From RZYY01 sp036794825 (lineage in GTDB: Bacteria; Bacteroidota; Bacteroidia; Bacteroidales; 4484-276), in NCBI GenBank assembly GCA_036794825.1, contig DAIRGA010000004.1, positions 1 through 64,000 of the forward strand: a stretch of DNA of 64,000 nt, in the 5' to 3' direction. Positions 1 through 8,316 of the stretch are shown here, in pieces. Every line of letters starts with the position of its first letter. Position 1 is the first letter of the stretch. The notes below the pieces were generated by a model. It had not been told where the DNA came from and did no database searches. It saw only the letters and a list, made by a program, of their open reading frames with translations. The position numbers and the translations under genes are program-made.

Positions 1-420
1 CGAAATCACCAAATACAAATGGATCAGCATTGAAGCAGAGAACCTGATCTTCAGGGCACTCTACGGTTACAGGACCAAGTACTGTAATTGTAAAGGAGCA
101 TTCTGCAGTGTTGCAAGGTCCTACCTCAGTGAATGTGAAGTCATAAACTCCGGGTGCATACATGGTAGGATCGAAAACAAAGTCACCGAATACAAATGGC
201 TCATCATCAAAGCAGAGAACCTGATCTTCAGGACACTCAACAGTAACAGGGCCAAGAACGGTGATGGTAAATGAGCACTCAGCAATGTTGCATGGGCCTT
301 GTTCTGTGAATGTGAAGTCATAAACACCTGGTGCGTACTGTGCAGGATCAAACATGAAATCACCAAATACAAATGGATCAGCATTGAAGCAGAGAACCTG
401 ATCTTCCGGGCACTCTACAG
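1..420 (-). repeat. 177-bp tandem coding repeats, block 1
   Basis: The same landmark (the codons for ECPEDQ) recurs at about 54, 231 and 408, exactly 177 bp apart. This equals 59 codons per unit. The copies are near-identical at DNA level and the block continues past the left edge. They encode the 4-Cys modules of the giant protein. Confidence 0.9.
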
Positions 421-3400
421 TAACAAGTCCAAGAACTGTAATGGTAAATTCACAGGAAGCAATAACACCATTCTGGCATTCGTAAGTATAGGTAATCACA
501 TGATCACCTTCAAGTGCAACCAATGGATAAAACATTCCGTCCATTACACCGGTGCCACTATAAACACCACCTTCTGGCATTCCACCATAAAGCATCCATG
601 GCTCGTCATTAATACACACACTGAAATCCTCGGGACATTCAACTTCGCATTCCGCTGGAAGAACAGTCAAAACACCAGAGTTGTTATCCCAGAATCCACC
701 AAGGCCACCATAAACATATTCACCATCTTCGCACTGGAAGCGGCTTGCATAGTAGTATGTGCCTGGTTCAGTAATAGCAGCGCCAATGTTAGCCATGTAC
801 TCAGCGTTATTTCCGCTAATAACATTGAAATCAGCCGGTACCCAAAACATGAATTCTGAAGGATGTACATTGTTCATACAATATCCGATCCAGGCAGAAA
901 TTCCGGGAGCTTGCTGTGCAGGATAGTCTGGAACCCAAACCTGGGCATAAACCGTGTAGTCATCACCAACGGTAATCTCACCACTTGGAGGCCATTGTAC
1001 GTTAGCCCAGCCAATTTCACAGGTCAGAACCTGACAATCCTGAACAGTCAGAACGCCTGACGAATTATAGAGTCCGTCCCAGAAACCTTCAGGGTATCCA
1101 CCGTAATAATGAACATCATTGAATAAGAATTTGCTGGCATAGTAATAAGTTCCGATTTCAAGATCACTGCCTAATTGTGCACTATATTCCGGTCTGCCGG
1201 TGAATCCACTGATGCCAGAATAAGTAGCGGGATACCATTCTGTCCATGTTGAAGGATCGGTATTATCGGTGCTGATACCAAACCATACCTCAAGCCCTTC
1301 ATATCCAAGATCACCAAGAATTCCATTTTCAATAACTACCTGAGCATAGGCAGTAAAACTGGTTTCCGGGCAAATAGTAGCATACGGAGGCCACTGGAGA
1401 TTACCAAATACAAGCTCGGGCTCAACAATGTCAGGTAATACATTTATAGTAAAGTTACAGTAACCTGAGCAACCGTTTTCGTCCGTGTAAGAGTAGTTGA
1501 TGAGGTAATTACCTGGTTCAGTTACGAAGAAATCGTTACCAAGGACACCAAAACCAAAGTAGAAACCGCCAAAAGGTTCAGCTCCTTCTAATGTTATTGG
1601 AAGTTCGGATAAATAAACTTCAACATCATCCGGGCAAACAACTTCGGGCAATCCATATACAGTTACATAGAAAGTACATTCAGCAATACCACATTCATTC
1701 TCTCCAGTGAGTGTAAAAGGATGAACGCCTACACCAAACTGAGCCGGATCGAAATAGATGCCACCAATAAAGAATGGATCAGCATCAATACATACTTCAG
1801 CATCTTCAGGACACTCAACAACCGGAGCGCCAATTACAGTAATGGTAAAGGAGCACTCTGCTATATTGCAAGGACCTTCTTCAGTGAACGTAAATGGGTA
1901 AACACCCGGGTCGTACATCGAAGGATCAAAGGTGAAGTCACCAAATACAAATGGCTCGTCATTGTAGCACAATACCTGATCTTCAGGGCACTCAACAGTA
2001 ACAGGACCGATTACGGTAATTGTGAATGAGCACTCAGCAATGTTGCACTGACCTTCTTCAGTAAACGTGAAGTCATAAATACCCGGTTCGTATTGCGAAG
2101 GATCGAAAGTGAACTCACCAAATACGAAAGGTTCATCATCATAGCACAATGTCTGATCTTCAGGACACTCTACGGTTACAGGCCCAATAACGGTAATGGT
2201 GAATGAGCACTCAACAGTGCCACAGGAATTGGATTCTTCGAAAGTAAACTCGTACACTCCCGGATCGTACATGGTAGGATCGAAGACGAAGTCGCCAAAC
2301 TCAAATGGCTCATCATCAAAGCATAATACCTGATCTTCCGGACAATCAACTACCGGCAGGGCAATAACCTCAATATCAAACATACAATCATTGCTGCATC
2401 CGGTTTCTGGATCGGTGTAAACATAGTGAATAGTGAAGAGACCGGGTGTAGTTGGGTTCCAACCAGTTATTGTCTGGCCATCAAAATGGAATACTCCGGG
2501 TTCGGTAAAGGCAACAAAATCGCCACCTTCGCAAAGCGGGCCATAAGCCGGGCAATCAATTACCGGAGGTGCAAAAACTTCAAATGAAACACTTGCAAAA
2601 GCATCTTCGCAGGGATCTTCGGCTTCAACAAGTAACGATATAGTTACCGGGCCAACATAATCAGCATAGCTCCAGAAGACATATTGATCAAAGAAACCTG
2701 CATTAACAGGATCAACCGACCAAACCGGTGTTCCATTTTCAGTAGTCACATTTTGAAAATTGATATTGTAACTTGAACCATAATTACATACATCTTCTAA
2801 TGATTCAGGGAAGTTGAAAATTATTGCATCATCGCATGTAATCAATGGCATAAGCTGAAAATCCTGTGTAACGGATGCTTCAACCACAACACCAGTAACT
2901 TCAGCAGGTACGTAACCAAAAGCTTCAGCAGAAATTGTGTAGGTACCTTCCTGAACATCTACAATGCAATACTCGCCATCTGCATTTGTTTCGGTAGTAT
3001 AAACAGCTTGGTCAATAATTGCGGTAAGTGGTAATGGACTAGCTGCAGTACCCTGGTTTTGTCCACTGGTGAAATTATGTGTTTCGAGAATGTCATACAC
3101 CTGGTTTGATACAATATCATAAACTTTGAATGTAAAACCAGGTTCAGTTGATGACATTGAGCCCATTTGTAACTGGAACTGATTTGGCCCAACCGGAGGA
3201 TCCTGCAAATTAGCCCTACCTCTGATCTGACCATCTTTCCATGCAGAAATGATGCTGCCCAAAGTAGCAACAGGATTACCATTAAGAAATACCTGATATC
3301 TGTTGGTTTGATAGAATGGAAATACAATTGGAGCAGGCCAGTTAGGATTACCATATGTTGCGTTACCTGTAACAGCCTCAATAAGAGCACCTGGGATTGG

Positions 3401-4846
3401 TGCGCCAGTTATGGCATTGGTAACTGTTCCGCAAATATCAGTGGTTGCAGGTGCAACTACCGCTGTTAGAGGTAGTGGATTTGCAGCAGTACCCTGGTTT
3501 ACACCAGATGTAAAGTTGTGTGTTTCAACAATATCATAAACTTTGTCTGTTACAATGTCATAGGCAAGGAATGTGAAGCCTGGTTCAGTGGAAGAGTTTG
3601 AACCCATTTGCAACTGGAACTGGTTAGGACCTACCGGTGGATCCTGTAAGTTGGCTTTTCCTCTGATCTGCCCATCTTTCCAGGCTGAAATCATACTACC
3701 TAGAACGCTGATAGGAGTTCCATTGATAAACACTTGATATCTGTTTGTCTGATAAAAAGGAAACACCGGAGGTTGAGGCCATACTGGTGCTTGACGCCCA
3801 ACTAATGCAACTGCTTCTTCAGATTGTGATACTTTTGAACGAGTTGGGCTATTCTGAAAATTTAGCGCTACAGATGCTGGATAGGTAACGGTGCCACTAT
3901 TTGCAACATAAATCTGGTAGCCAAATCCAGGAAACATGAATTCCATGTCTCCAAACCATCCAAAGCCTTCGAAATACTCGGCAACAGCGCCAGGAGTCTG
4001 AATGAAGTCGCCATCAACAAATGATGGAGAAACCAATGCAACATTAATGTCTAAAGGCATTTGAGGCTTATAACCAATCCAGTTCCATCCCGGATTGAGT
4101 GAAATCGGATCACTTACATTAACAGGTGCTCCGGTTACAACTAATGTCTTTGGTGAAGAAATGTAGATCTGGTACATCAGATTGGGGCTAATGAACTCAA
4201 GATCACCAAACCAGCCAAATCCATCAAAAAATTCAGCAACAGCACCTGGGGCCTGAATGAAGTCACCGTCAGCATAACCAGTATCTCCTAAAACAGTGTT
4301 AAGGTCACTACCGGCAAATGGAAGCACGTTAAAAGAAATCCAGTTCCAGCCCTGACTAAGATTGAGTGTCAATTGAGCTGCTGGTGGGGCGCATGAACCA
4401 AAACTGGCAACAACATCAAGATTTCCATTGGAAAAGTAGAATTCGTCTCCATTACTATCGTAAGCTTTAACGCACACCTCCGTTGATGTTGCTGTGCGAT
4501 AAAACTTCCATTGAACCAACTCGTCGTCGGCAAATCCGTTTTTGACTGGTTCAAGAACATCTCGACCAAAAGCAACTAGGCCTAAATTGCCGGTGCCGGT
4601 CCATTGAATGGCACCACCGCATTTTAAAGTTCCATTGTCATCGTAAAATGTTCCGATCCAATCGCCAGCCTGCAATCCATCAACGCCACTGAATGAAACA
4701 GTTGTAGGAATAGCAAACGTAGCAGATGCAGGGTTAAGGGTAAATCCCCATCCTGGTGGCAGGCCGGGGAGTTGTGCATTCCCGATAAAGGGAAGCAACA
4801 TAAAGAGCATGATCCATACTCTTGATTTGTAAACTTTTTGAAACAT
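1..4846 (-). CDS. Giant secreted repeat protein (partial; C-terminus beyond left edge)
   Basis: One frame stays open from ATG 4846 to the left edge (about 1,615 codons), so the C-terminus and any T9SS sorting domain are not visible. The start is set by a strong Shine-Dalgarno (AAGGAGG) 6-7 bases upstream and a signal peptide of about 25 residues (MFQKVYKSRVW...). Order of parts: a GDWIGTFYDD...CGGA domain (about 27-135) shared with the next two genes; two GWNWI modules (about 157-320); a 112-residue module present twice, the second copy lying inside a carboxypeptidase-regulatory-like domain (about 468-665); 59-residue modules with four cysteines (pattern VECPEDQVLCFDDEPF, then two more Cys) from about 828; two QWPP modules (about 1140-1395); then more 59-residue modules. 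It is probably a cell-surface or extracellular adhesin or matrix protein. No enzymatic motif was seen. The family role is inferred. Confidence 0.85.
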   Translation of the reverse strand, partial: MFQKVYKSRVWIMLFMLLPFIGNAQLPGLPPGWGFTLNPASATFAIPTTVSFSGVDGLQAGDWIGTFYDDNGTLKCGGAIQWTGTGNLGLVAFGRDVLEPVKNGFADDELVQWKFYRTATSTEVCVKAYDSNGDEFYFSNGNLDVVASFGSCAPPAAQLTLNLSQGWNWISFNVLPFAGSDLNTVLGDTGYADGDFIQAPGAVAEFFDGFGWFGDLEFISPNLMYQIYISSPKTLVVTGAPVNVSDPISLNPGWNWIGYKPQMPLDINVALVSPSFVDGDFIQTPGAVAEYFEGFGWFGDMEFMFPGFGYQIYVANSGTVTYPASVALNFQNSPTRSKVSQSEEAVALVGRQAPVWPQPPVFPFYQTNRYQVFINGTPISVLGSMISAWKDGQIRGKANLQDPPVGPNQFQLQMGSNSSTEPGFTFLAYDIVTDKVYDIVETHNFTSGVNQGTAANPLPLTAVVAPATTDICGTVTNAITGAPIPGALIEAVTGNATYGNPNWPAPIVFPFYQTNRYQVFLNGNPVATLGSIISAWKDGQIRGRANLQDPPVGPNQFQLQMGSMSSTEPGFTFKVYDIVSNQVYDILETHNFTSGQNQGTAASPLPLTAIIDQAVYTTETNADGEYCIVDVQEGTYTISAEAFGYVPAEVTGVVVEASVTQDFQLMPLITCDDAIIFNFPESLEDVCNYGSSYNINFQNVTTENGTPVWSVDPVNAGFFDQYVFWSYADYVGPVTISLLVEAEDPCEDAFASVSFEVFAPPVIDCPAYGPLCEGGDFVAFTEPGVFHFDGQTITGWNPTTPGLFTIHYVYTDPETGCSNDCMFDIEVIALPVVDCPEDQVLCFDDEPFEFGDFVFDPTMYDPGVYEFTFEESNSCGTVECSFTITVIGPVTVECPEDQTLCYDDEPFVFGEFTFDPSQYEPGIYDFTFTEEGQCNIAECSFTITVIGPVTVECPEDQVLCYNDEPFVFGDFTFDPSMYDPGVYPFTFTEEGPCNIAECSFTITVIGAPVVECPEDAEVCIDADPFFIGGIYFDPAQFGVGVHPFTLTGENECGIAECTFYVTVYGLPEVVCPDDVEVYLSELPITLEGAEPFGGFYFGFGVLGNDFFVTEPGNYLINYSYTDENGCSGYCNFTINVLPDIVEPELVFGNLQWPPYATICPETSFTAYAQVVIENGILGDLGYEGLEVWFGISTDNTDPSTWTEWYPATYSGISGFTGRPEYSAQLGSDLEIGTYYYASKFLFNDVHYYGGYPEGFWDGLYNSSGVLTVQDCQVLTCEIGWANVQWPPSGEITVGDDYTVYAQVWVPDYPAQQAPGISAWIGYCMNNVHPSEFMFWVPADFNVISGNNAEYMANIGAAITEPGTYYYASRFQCEDGEYVYGGLGGFWDNNSGVLTVLPAECEVECPEDFSVCINDEPWMLYGGMPEGGVYSGTGVMDGMFYPLVALEGDHVITYTYECQNGVIASCEFTITVLGLVTVECPEDQVLCFNADPFVFGDFMFDPAQYAPGVYDFTFTEQGPCNIAECSFTITVLGPVTVECPEDQVLCFDDEPFVFGDFVFDPTMYAPGVYDFTFTEVGPCNTAECSFTITVLGPVTVECPEDQVLCFNADPFVFGDF
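1639..2352 (-). repeat. 177-bp tandem coding repeats, block 2
   Basis: Landmarks for the VECPED segment lie at about 1809, 1986, 2163 and 2340, again exactly 177 bp apart. The unit at 1809 is the most diverged. Blocks 1 and 2 are separated by a different pair of modules containing QWPP (about 660-1430). Confidence 0.9.
3013..3347 (-). repeat. Intragenic duplicate, copy B (of copy A at 3454-3788)
   Basis: A segment of about 335 bp encoding PFYQTNRYQVF...PLPLTA is repeated at an offset of 441 bp (copy A 3454-3788, copy B 3013-3347) with high DNA identity. The 35 codons between them encode the first half of a carboxypeptidase-regulatory-like domain (DICGTVTNAITGAPIPGAL), and its second half (TNADGEYCIVDV) follows copy B. 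Copy B therefore interrupts that domain. Confidence 0.85.
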
Positions 4847-4893
4847 GTAATCCTCCTTTTTTAAAGATTTGTATTAAATTTAGGTTAAGAAAA

Positions 4894-4910
4894 TTCCGCT
4901 TTTCGCAAAC
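4894..4910. promoter_or_regulatory. 17-bp leader motif shared with 16290-16306 (opposite orientation)
   Basis: TTCCGCTTTTCGCAAAC on the plus strand here. The leader of the next giant gene carries the same 17 bases with one mismatch on the minus strand (16290-16306). Both lie between the -7 element and the start codon. Function unknown. Confidence 0.45.
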
Positions 4911-4932
4911 AAAATAAGAACTTAAAATTTTT

Positions 4933-4940
4933 CAAAGATA
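4933..4940 (-). promoter_or_regulatory. Candidate Bacteroidota -7 element (TATCTTTG)
   Basis: Minus-strand TATCTTTG matches TAnnTTTG, about 87 bases upstream of ATG 4846. The gene at 16222 has a matching element at almost the same distance (85 bases). No well-spaced -33 TTTG was seen. Confidence 0.45.
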
Positions 4941-5194
4941 GTGAATTTAACTTTTTTTAATCCGTTCAAAATCTTTAAGCCCAGATCTCAGGCATGTGCT
5001 ACACAAAGAAGATCATGGGCCAGCGTCGAATGAAACTACAAGTAATTCAATGACATAAATTTTTATTAGATTAAAAAGAACAGTTTTTTACCTCCTTTAC
5101 CTTTTAAATTTTGGTTACTGATTGCAAATATAGGCTAAATACTGTAATTAAAAACAAGTTTTTATTCTTAAAGAATGGTAAAAAAACAAAAAAA

Positions 5195-8188
5195 TCAATA
5201 CCGGAGTACCAAAACTTTTTCTGAAAAGGACGTGTCATCAATTTTTACCCTTATCAAATAAAGTCCTGCTGGGAAATTTTTAGTATCAAAGTGCTCCAGA
5301 ATTGACTCATGTGGTAAGTTTACAAGGTAGTCCTTCCTTAAAACTACATAGCCATTTTGATTAAACACTTCTACTTCCATTTTTGAATGGCTGAATCCAA
5401 TGGCGTTAATGAATAGATATTCAGAAACGGGATTGGGAAAAATGCGGATCACTCTATTATCAATGGTAGTGTTGATGCTCGTCAGCGTGTCGATAGTCAA
5501 TATCACGTCATCAGAAGCCAGGTTAGTACAGGGGGAGATAGGAAAGGCAGATAAGGTGAGAACTGCGCCAGCATTTTGCAGATCCGCTTGTCCAGGGGTA
5601 TAAATCGGGTTAAGAACATCATAGGCACTGAAGAATCCGTCACCAGAAGTTGACCATAATATTATCAGAAAATTTGAGGCTGTTGCATCCAGTTGAAGTG
5701 ACTGGCCAGCAGGAATGGTTGCATCTTCGCCTGCCTGAGCGTTTGGGTGTTTTATGATGGTTACAACAAGCTGGTCAACAATAGAACCGATACAGGGAGA
5801 AACCGGAAGAGCTGTTAAACTGAGGGTAACAGTTCCGTTGTTAATATCTGTGATTCCCGGATAATAAGTGGTTTGCAGATTTGATGGGTTTTGAAAATAT
5901 CCATCGCCGTTAGTTGACCATAGTGTTGTTGAAAAATTACCCGCTGTTCCTGCAACTGTTACGATCTCATTCTGGCAAATTGACTGGTCCGGCCCGGAAT
6001 TGCAAACAGGCAGTTTAACAATAGTCAATGTTTTGTAATCGGTAACAGTATCACAAAGCTCAAGAGGGTAGGCAGTTAATGAGAGTACCACGCTTCCAGA
6101 CAGAATATCTGATAATCCGGGAAAATACACAGGATCAATAACTGTCGGATCATCAAATGTTCCATCTCCCCCATTGTTCGACCACAATAAAGATTCAAAC
6201 AGCTGGGCACTTGCATCAATGACTTGAAAATTTTGATTCTCACATATGGTTGCATCATCTCCGGCATCTGCAATAGCAGGCTGGCATTCATTTACAATTA
6301 CAAATATACCATCGGATGAAGTTCCGCAATCATTTGATCCGGTAATCGTCAGGGTAACAAAACCAGATTGGATATCTCCTTCACTCAAAGTGTACTCAGG
6401 ATTTACCAGGTTTGGATTATTAAAAGTACCTGTTCCGGAGGATGTCCAGGAAACAGAATTTTGATTAATAGCTGTAGCATCGTTCAGATAAACAACAGTA
6501 TTCGGTAAAACAATAAAAACCTGTGGAAATCCGGCATTTACCGAAGGCAATGGCTTTACTTCTATGCTAAAACCACAGGAGTTGGTGCATCCGTTTCCAT
6601 CTGTAAAACTGTAGAAAATCTGATGGATTCCAACTCCGGCCTGTATTGGAGTAAAAGTATTATTGACTACCCCGGGTCCAATGTAGGTGCCATTTGGTGG
6701 TGTGGCGCCAGTGAGGATAAAAGCCGGTGTGTTGATACAGACTTGAATGCTTGACGGACAACTAACTACCGGTAAGGGCGCAACAGTAATTACAAATTGA
6801 CAGGTATTCTGACATCCGGTTGAAGGGCTCGTGTAGGTATATGTTATTGGAAATGATCCAATTGATGTACATGATGGATAAAATACATTTTCAACAACAC
6901 CCTGACCAGAATAGGTTCCTCCGACAGGTGTAGCATTATTCAGAGGAATTGGATTACTGCTGCAGCAGACTGTGAATCCCTGAGGACAGGTAACGGTGGG
7001 TAAAGGCTTAACCAAAATCTGCTGATTAGCGCTGTTTACGCAACCATTTGGGGCAGTAAATTGATAAACAACATTATAGGTTCCCGGGGTAACTGGATTA
7101 AAATTCACCATTGCCACACCATTAACATAATAGATTCCTCCAGCCGGAAGACCACCAGTTAGCGGAAAAGGAGGGTCACCAGCACAGACAGAGGGAAAAG
7201 ACGCCAATGTCACAATTGGCAGGGGATTAATAATGAGAATCAGACAATCGGTAAATGGAGGGCAAAGGGCGCTTCCGGTGGCCGACAGGCAAAGCTGAAC
7301 TGATCCACTGGAAATGTCGTTTGTTCCGGGAGTATAAATGGGATTTAATGAGTTAGGGTTTGAGAAAGTACCGTTTCCTGTAGTTGTCCATGAATAGGCA
7401 GTCGCATTTTGAGCATTACCGGATAGTGAAGCCGTTTGACCGGCACAAATACTCAAATCATTTCCGGCATTAACTAATGGTGCAGAAGCCACTTCGATTG
7501 AAATACTTGAAGTAAGCGAATTTCCGGCATTAGTTACCTGACAGAAATAAGTTGTAGAAACGGACGGACTAACAGATGGATTGGAAATATTTGATGTAAA
7601 TCCGGCAGGAGATGAAGTCCAGATGTAGGTAAAATTTCCTGAAGCTCCGGAAGGAGTAGCAGTTAGCTGAACACTAGTTCCCTGGCAAATACTCGTTGCT
7701 GAAGCCTGTAAAACAAAATAAAAGCCAGAAGCATTCAATGATGCCAGGCCTGACAACCCATTCGCTGTAAAATTGGAACAAGTTGACGGCAATGAGTTAT
7801 TACAGGTTACAGTTGCACTATAAACATTCTGTACGCCCCACGAATAGACCCTGTAAATAATCGGTTCGTTGTTAGAAAATCCGTCCTTCACCGGAGTAAA
7901 AGAATCGTCACCAAAGGCAATTATTCCGGTATTCTGAGTTCCTGTCCATTCGATGGCTCCGCCACAGGATTGCCCTCCGCTGTTATTGTTGTAGAAAACA
8001 CCTATCCAATCACCGGGTTTTAAAGGGTAACCATTAATATTTGGGTTAGCGGTTAATGGAATAGAGATGATGTGAGTTGTGGGTGTGGGTACATAATCCC
8101 AACCTGGTGGCAATCCCTGTGAAAATGAACGCACACCATGCAATAAACTCATATTCAATATAATGACGAGCAGAATATTATTTTTCAT
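5195..8188 (-). CDS. Giant secreted Ig/PKD-like repeat protein with T9SS sorting domain
   Basis: 997 residues. A signal peptide (MKNNILLVIILNMSLLHG...FSQ) is followed by the shared N-terminal domain (about 26-130: GDWIGVFYNN, CGGAIEWTG, AFGDDSFTPVKDGF). About nine beta-sandwich repeats follow (about 160-890). Most begin with a pattern such as AGDDATIC or SGPDQSIC and contain WSTNGDGYF and YYPG motifs; three are a shorter Cys-rich variant (PVVSCPSSIQVC). The last 85 or so residues, from RIFPNPVSEYLFI to EKVLVLRY, fit a type A T9SS sorting domain: outer-membrane translocation by T9SS with removal of the tail and surface attachment or release. It has no catalytic motif, so it is likely an adhesin or surface-layer component. 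It is separated from the upstream gene by a strong terminator (8262-8297), so it is probably transcribed on its own. Confidence 0.88.
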   Translation of the reverse strand: MKNNILLVIILNMSLLHGVRSFSQGLPPGWDYVPTPTTHIISIPLTANPNINGYPLKPGDWIGVFYNNNSGGQSCGGAIEWTGTQNTGIIAFGDDSFTPVKDGFSNNEPIIYRVYSWGVQNVYSATVTCNNSLPSTCSNFTANGLSGLASLNASGFYFVLQASATSICQGTSVQLTATPSGASGNFTYIWTSSPAGFTSNISNPSVSPSVSTTYFCQVTNAGNSLTSSISIEVASAPLVNAGNDLSICAGQTASLSGNAQNATAYSWTTTGNGTFSNPNSLNPIYTPGTNDISSGSVQLCLSATGSALCPPFTDCLILIINPLPIVTLASFPSVCAGDPPFPLTGGLPAGGIYYVNGVAMVNFNPVTPGTYNVVYQFTAPNGCVNSANQQILVKPLPTVTCPQGFTVCCSSNPIPLNNATPVGGTYSGQGVVENVFYPSCTSIGSFPITYTYTSPSTGCQNTCQFVITVAPLPVVSCPSSIQVCINTPAFILTGATPPNGTYIGPGVVNNTFTPIQAGVGIHQIFYSFTDGNGCTNSCGFSIEVKPLPSVNAGFPQVFIVLPNTVVYLNDATAINQNSVSWTSSGTGTFNNPNLVNPEYTLSEGDIQSGFVTLTITGSNDCGTSSDGIFVIVNECQPAIADAGDDATICENQNFQVIDASAQLFESLLWSNNGGDGTFDDPTVIDPVYFPGLSDILSGSVVLSLTAYPLELCDTVTDYKTLTIVKLPVCNSGPDQSICQNEIVTVAGTAGNFSTTLWSTNGDGYFQNPSNLQTTYYPGITDINNGTVTLSLTALPVSPCIGSIVDQLVVTIIKHPNAQAGEDATIPAGQSLQLDATASNFLIILWSTSGDGFFSAYDVLNPIYTPGQADLQNAGAVLTLSAFPISPCTNLASDDVILTIDTLTSINTTIDNRVIRIFPNPVSEYLFINAIGFSHSKMEVEVFNQNGYVVLRKDYLVNLPHESILEHFDTKNFPAGLYLIRVKIDDTSFSEKVLVLRY

Positions 8189-8261
8189 GTCGGTTTAATT
8201 AAGGAAAATTTCTGTGTAAAAATAATACAAAACGCCGACTTAATGTATCTACCAATAGCAT

Positions 8262-8297
8262 AAAAAAGGGGGCTAACCTAAGCCAGCCCCCTTTTGA
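8262..8297 (-). terminator. Rho-independent terminator after the 8317-16222 gene
   Basis: GGGGGCT (8268-8274) pairs with AGCCCCC (8285-8291). On the minus strand the stem is followed by six T (the A run 8262-8267). It lies 20-50 bases past the stop at 8317. Confidence 0.85.
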
Positions 8298-8316
8298 AAA
8301 GAATTCAAATCAATGA

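Larger units (their letters stand above)
4847..5194. other. Intergenic region, 348 bp
   Basis: It lies between two minus-strand giant genes. It holds a candidate -7 element for the left gene (4933-4940), a 17-bp motif (4894-4910) shared with the leader of the gene starting at 16222, and the Shine-Dalgarno just before ATG 4846. I saw no convincing terminator for the right-hand gene, only short A/T-rich symmetries near 5155-5175, and no small gene. Confidence 0.6.

Noticed and set aside
299..859. Plus-strand ORF of 186 codons and similar plus-strand ORFs over 1-16 kb
   Set aside because: They are antisense shadows of the minus-strand repeat protein genes. They have no signal, start context or recognisable domain, and recur because the repeats recur.
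1..2400. Regularly spaced repeats resembling a CRISPR array
   Set aside because: Units are 177 bp, contiguous and fully coding, with no unique spacers.
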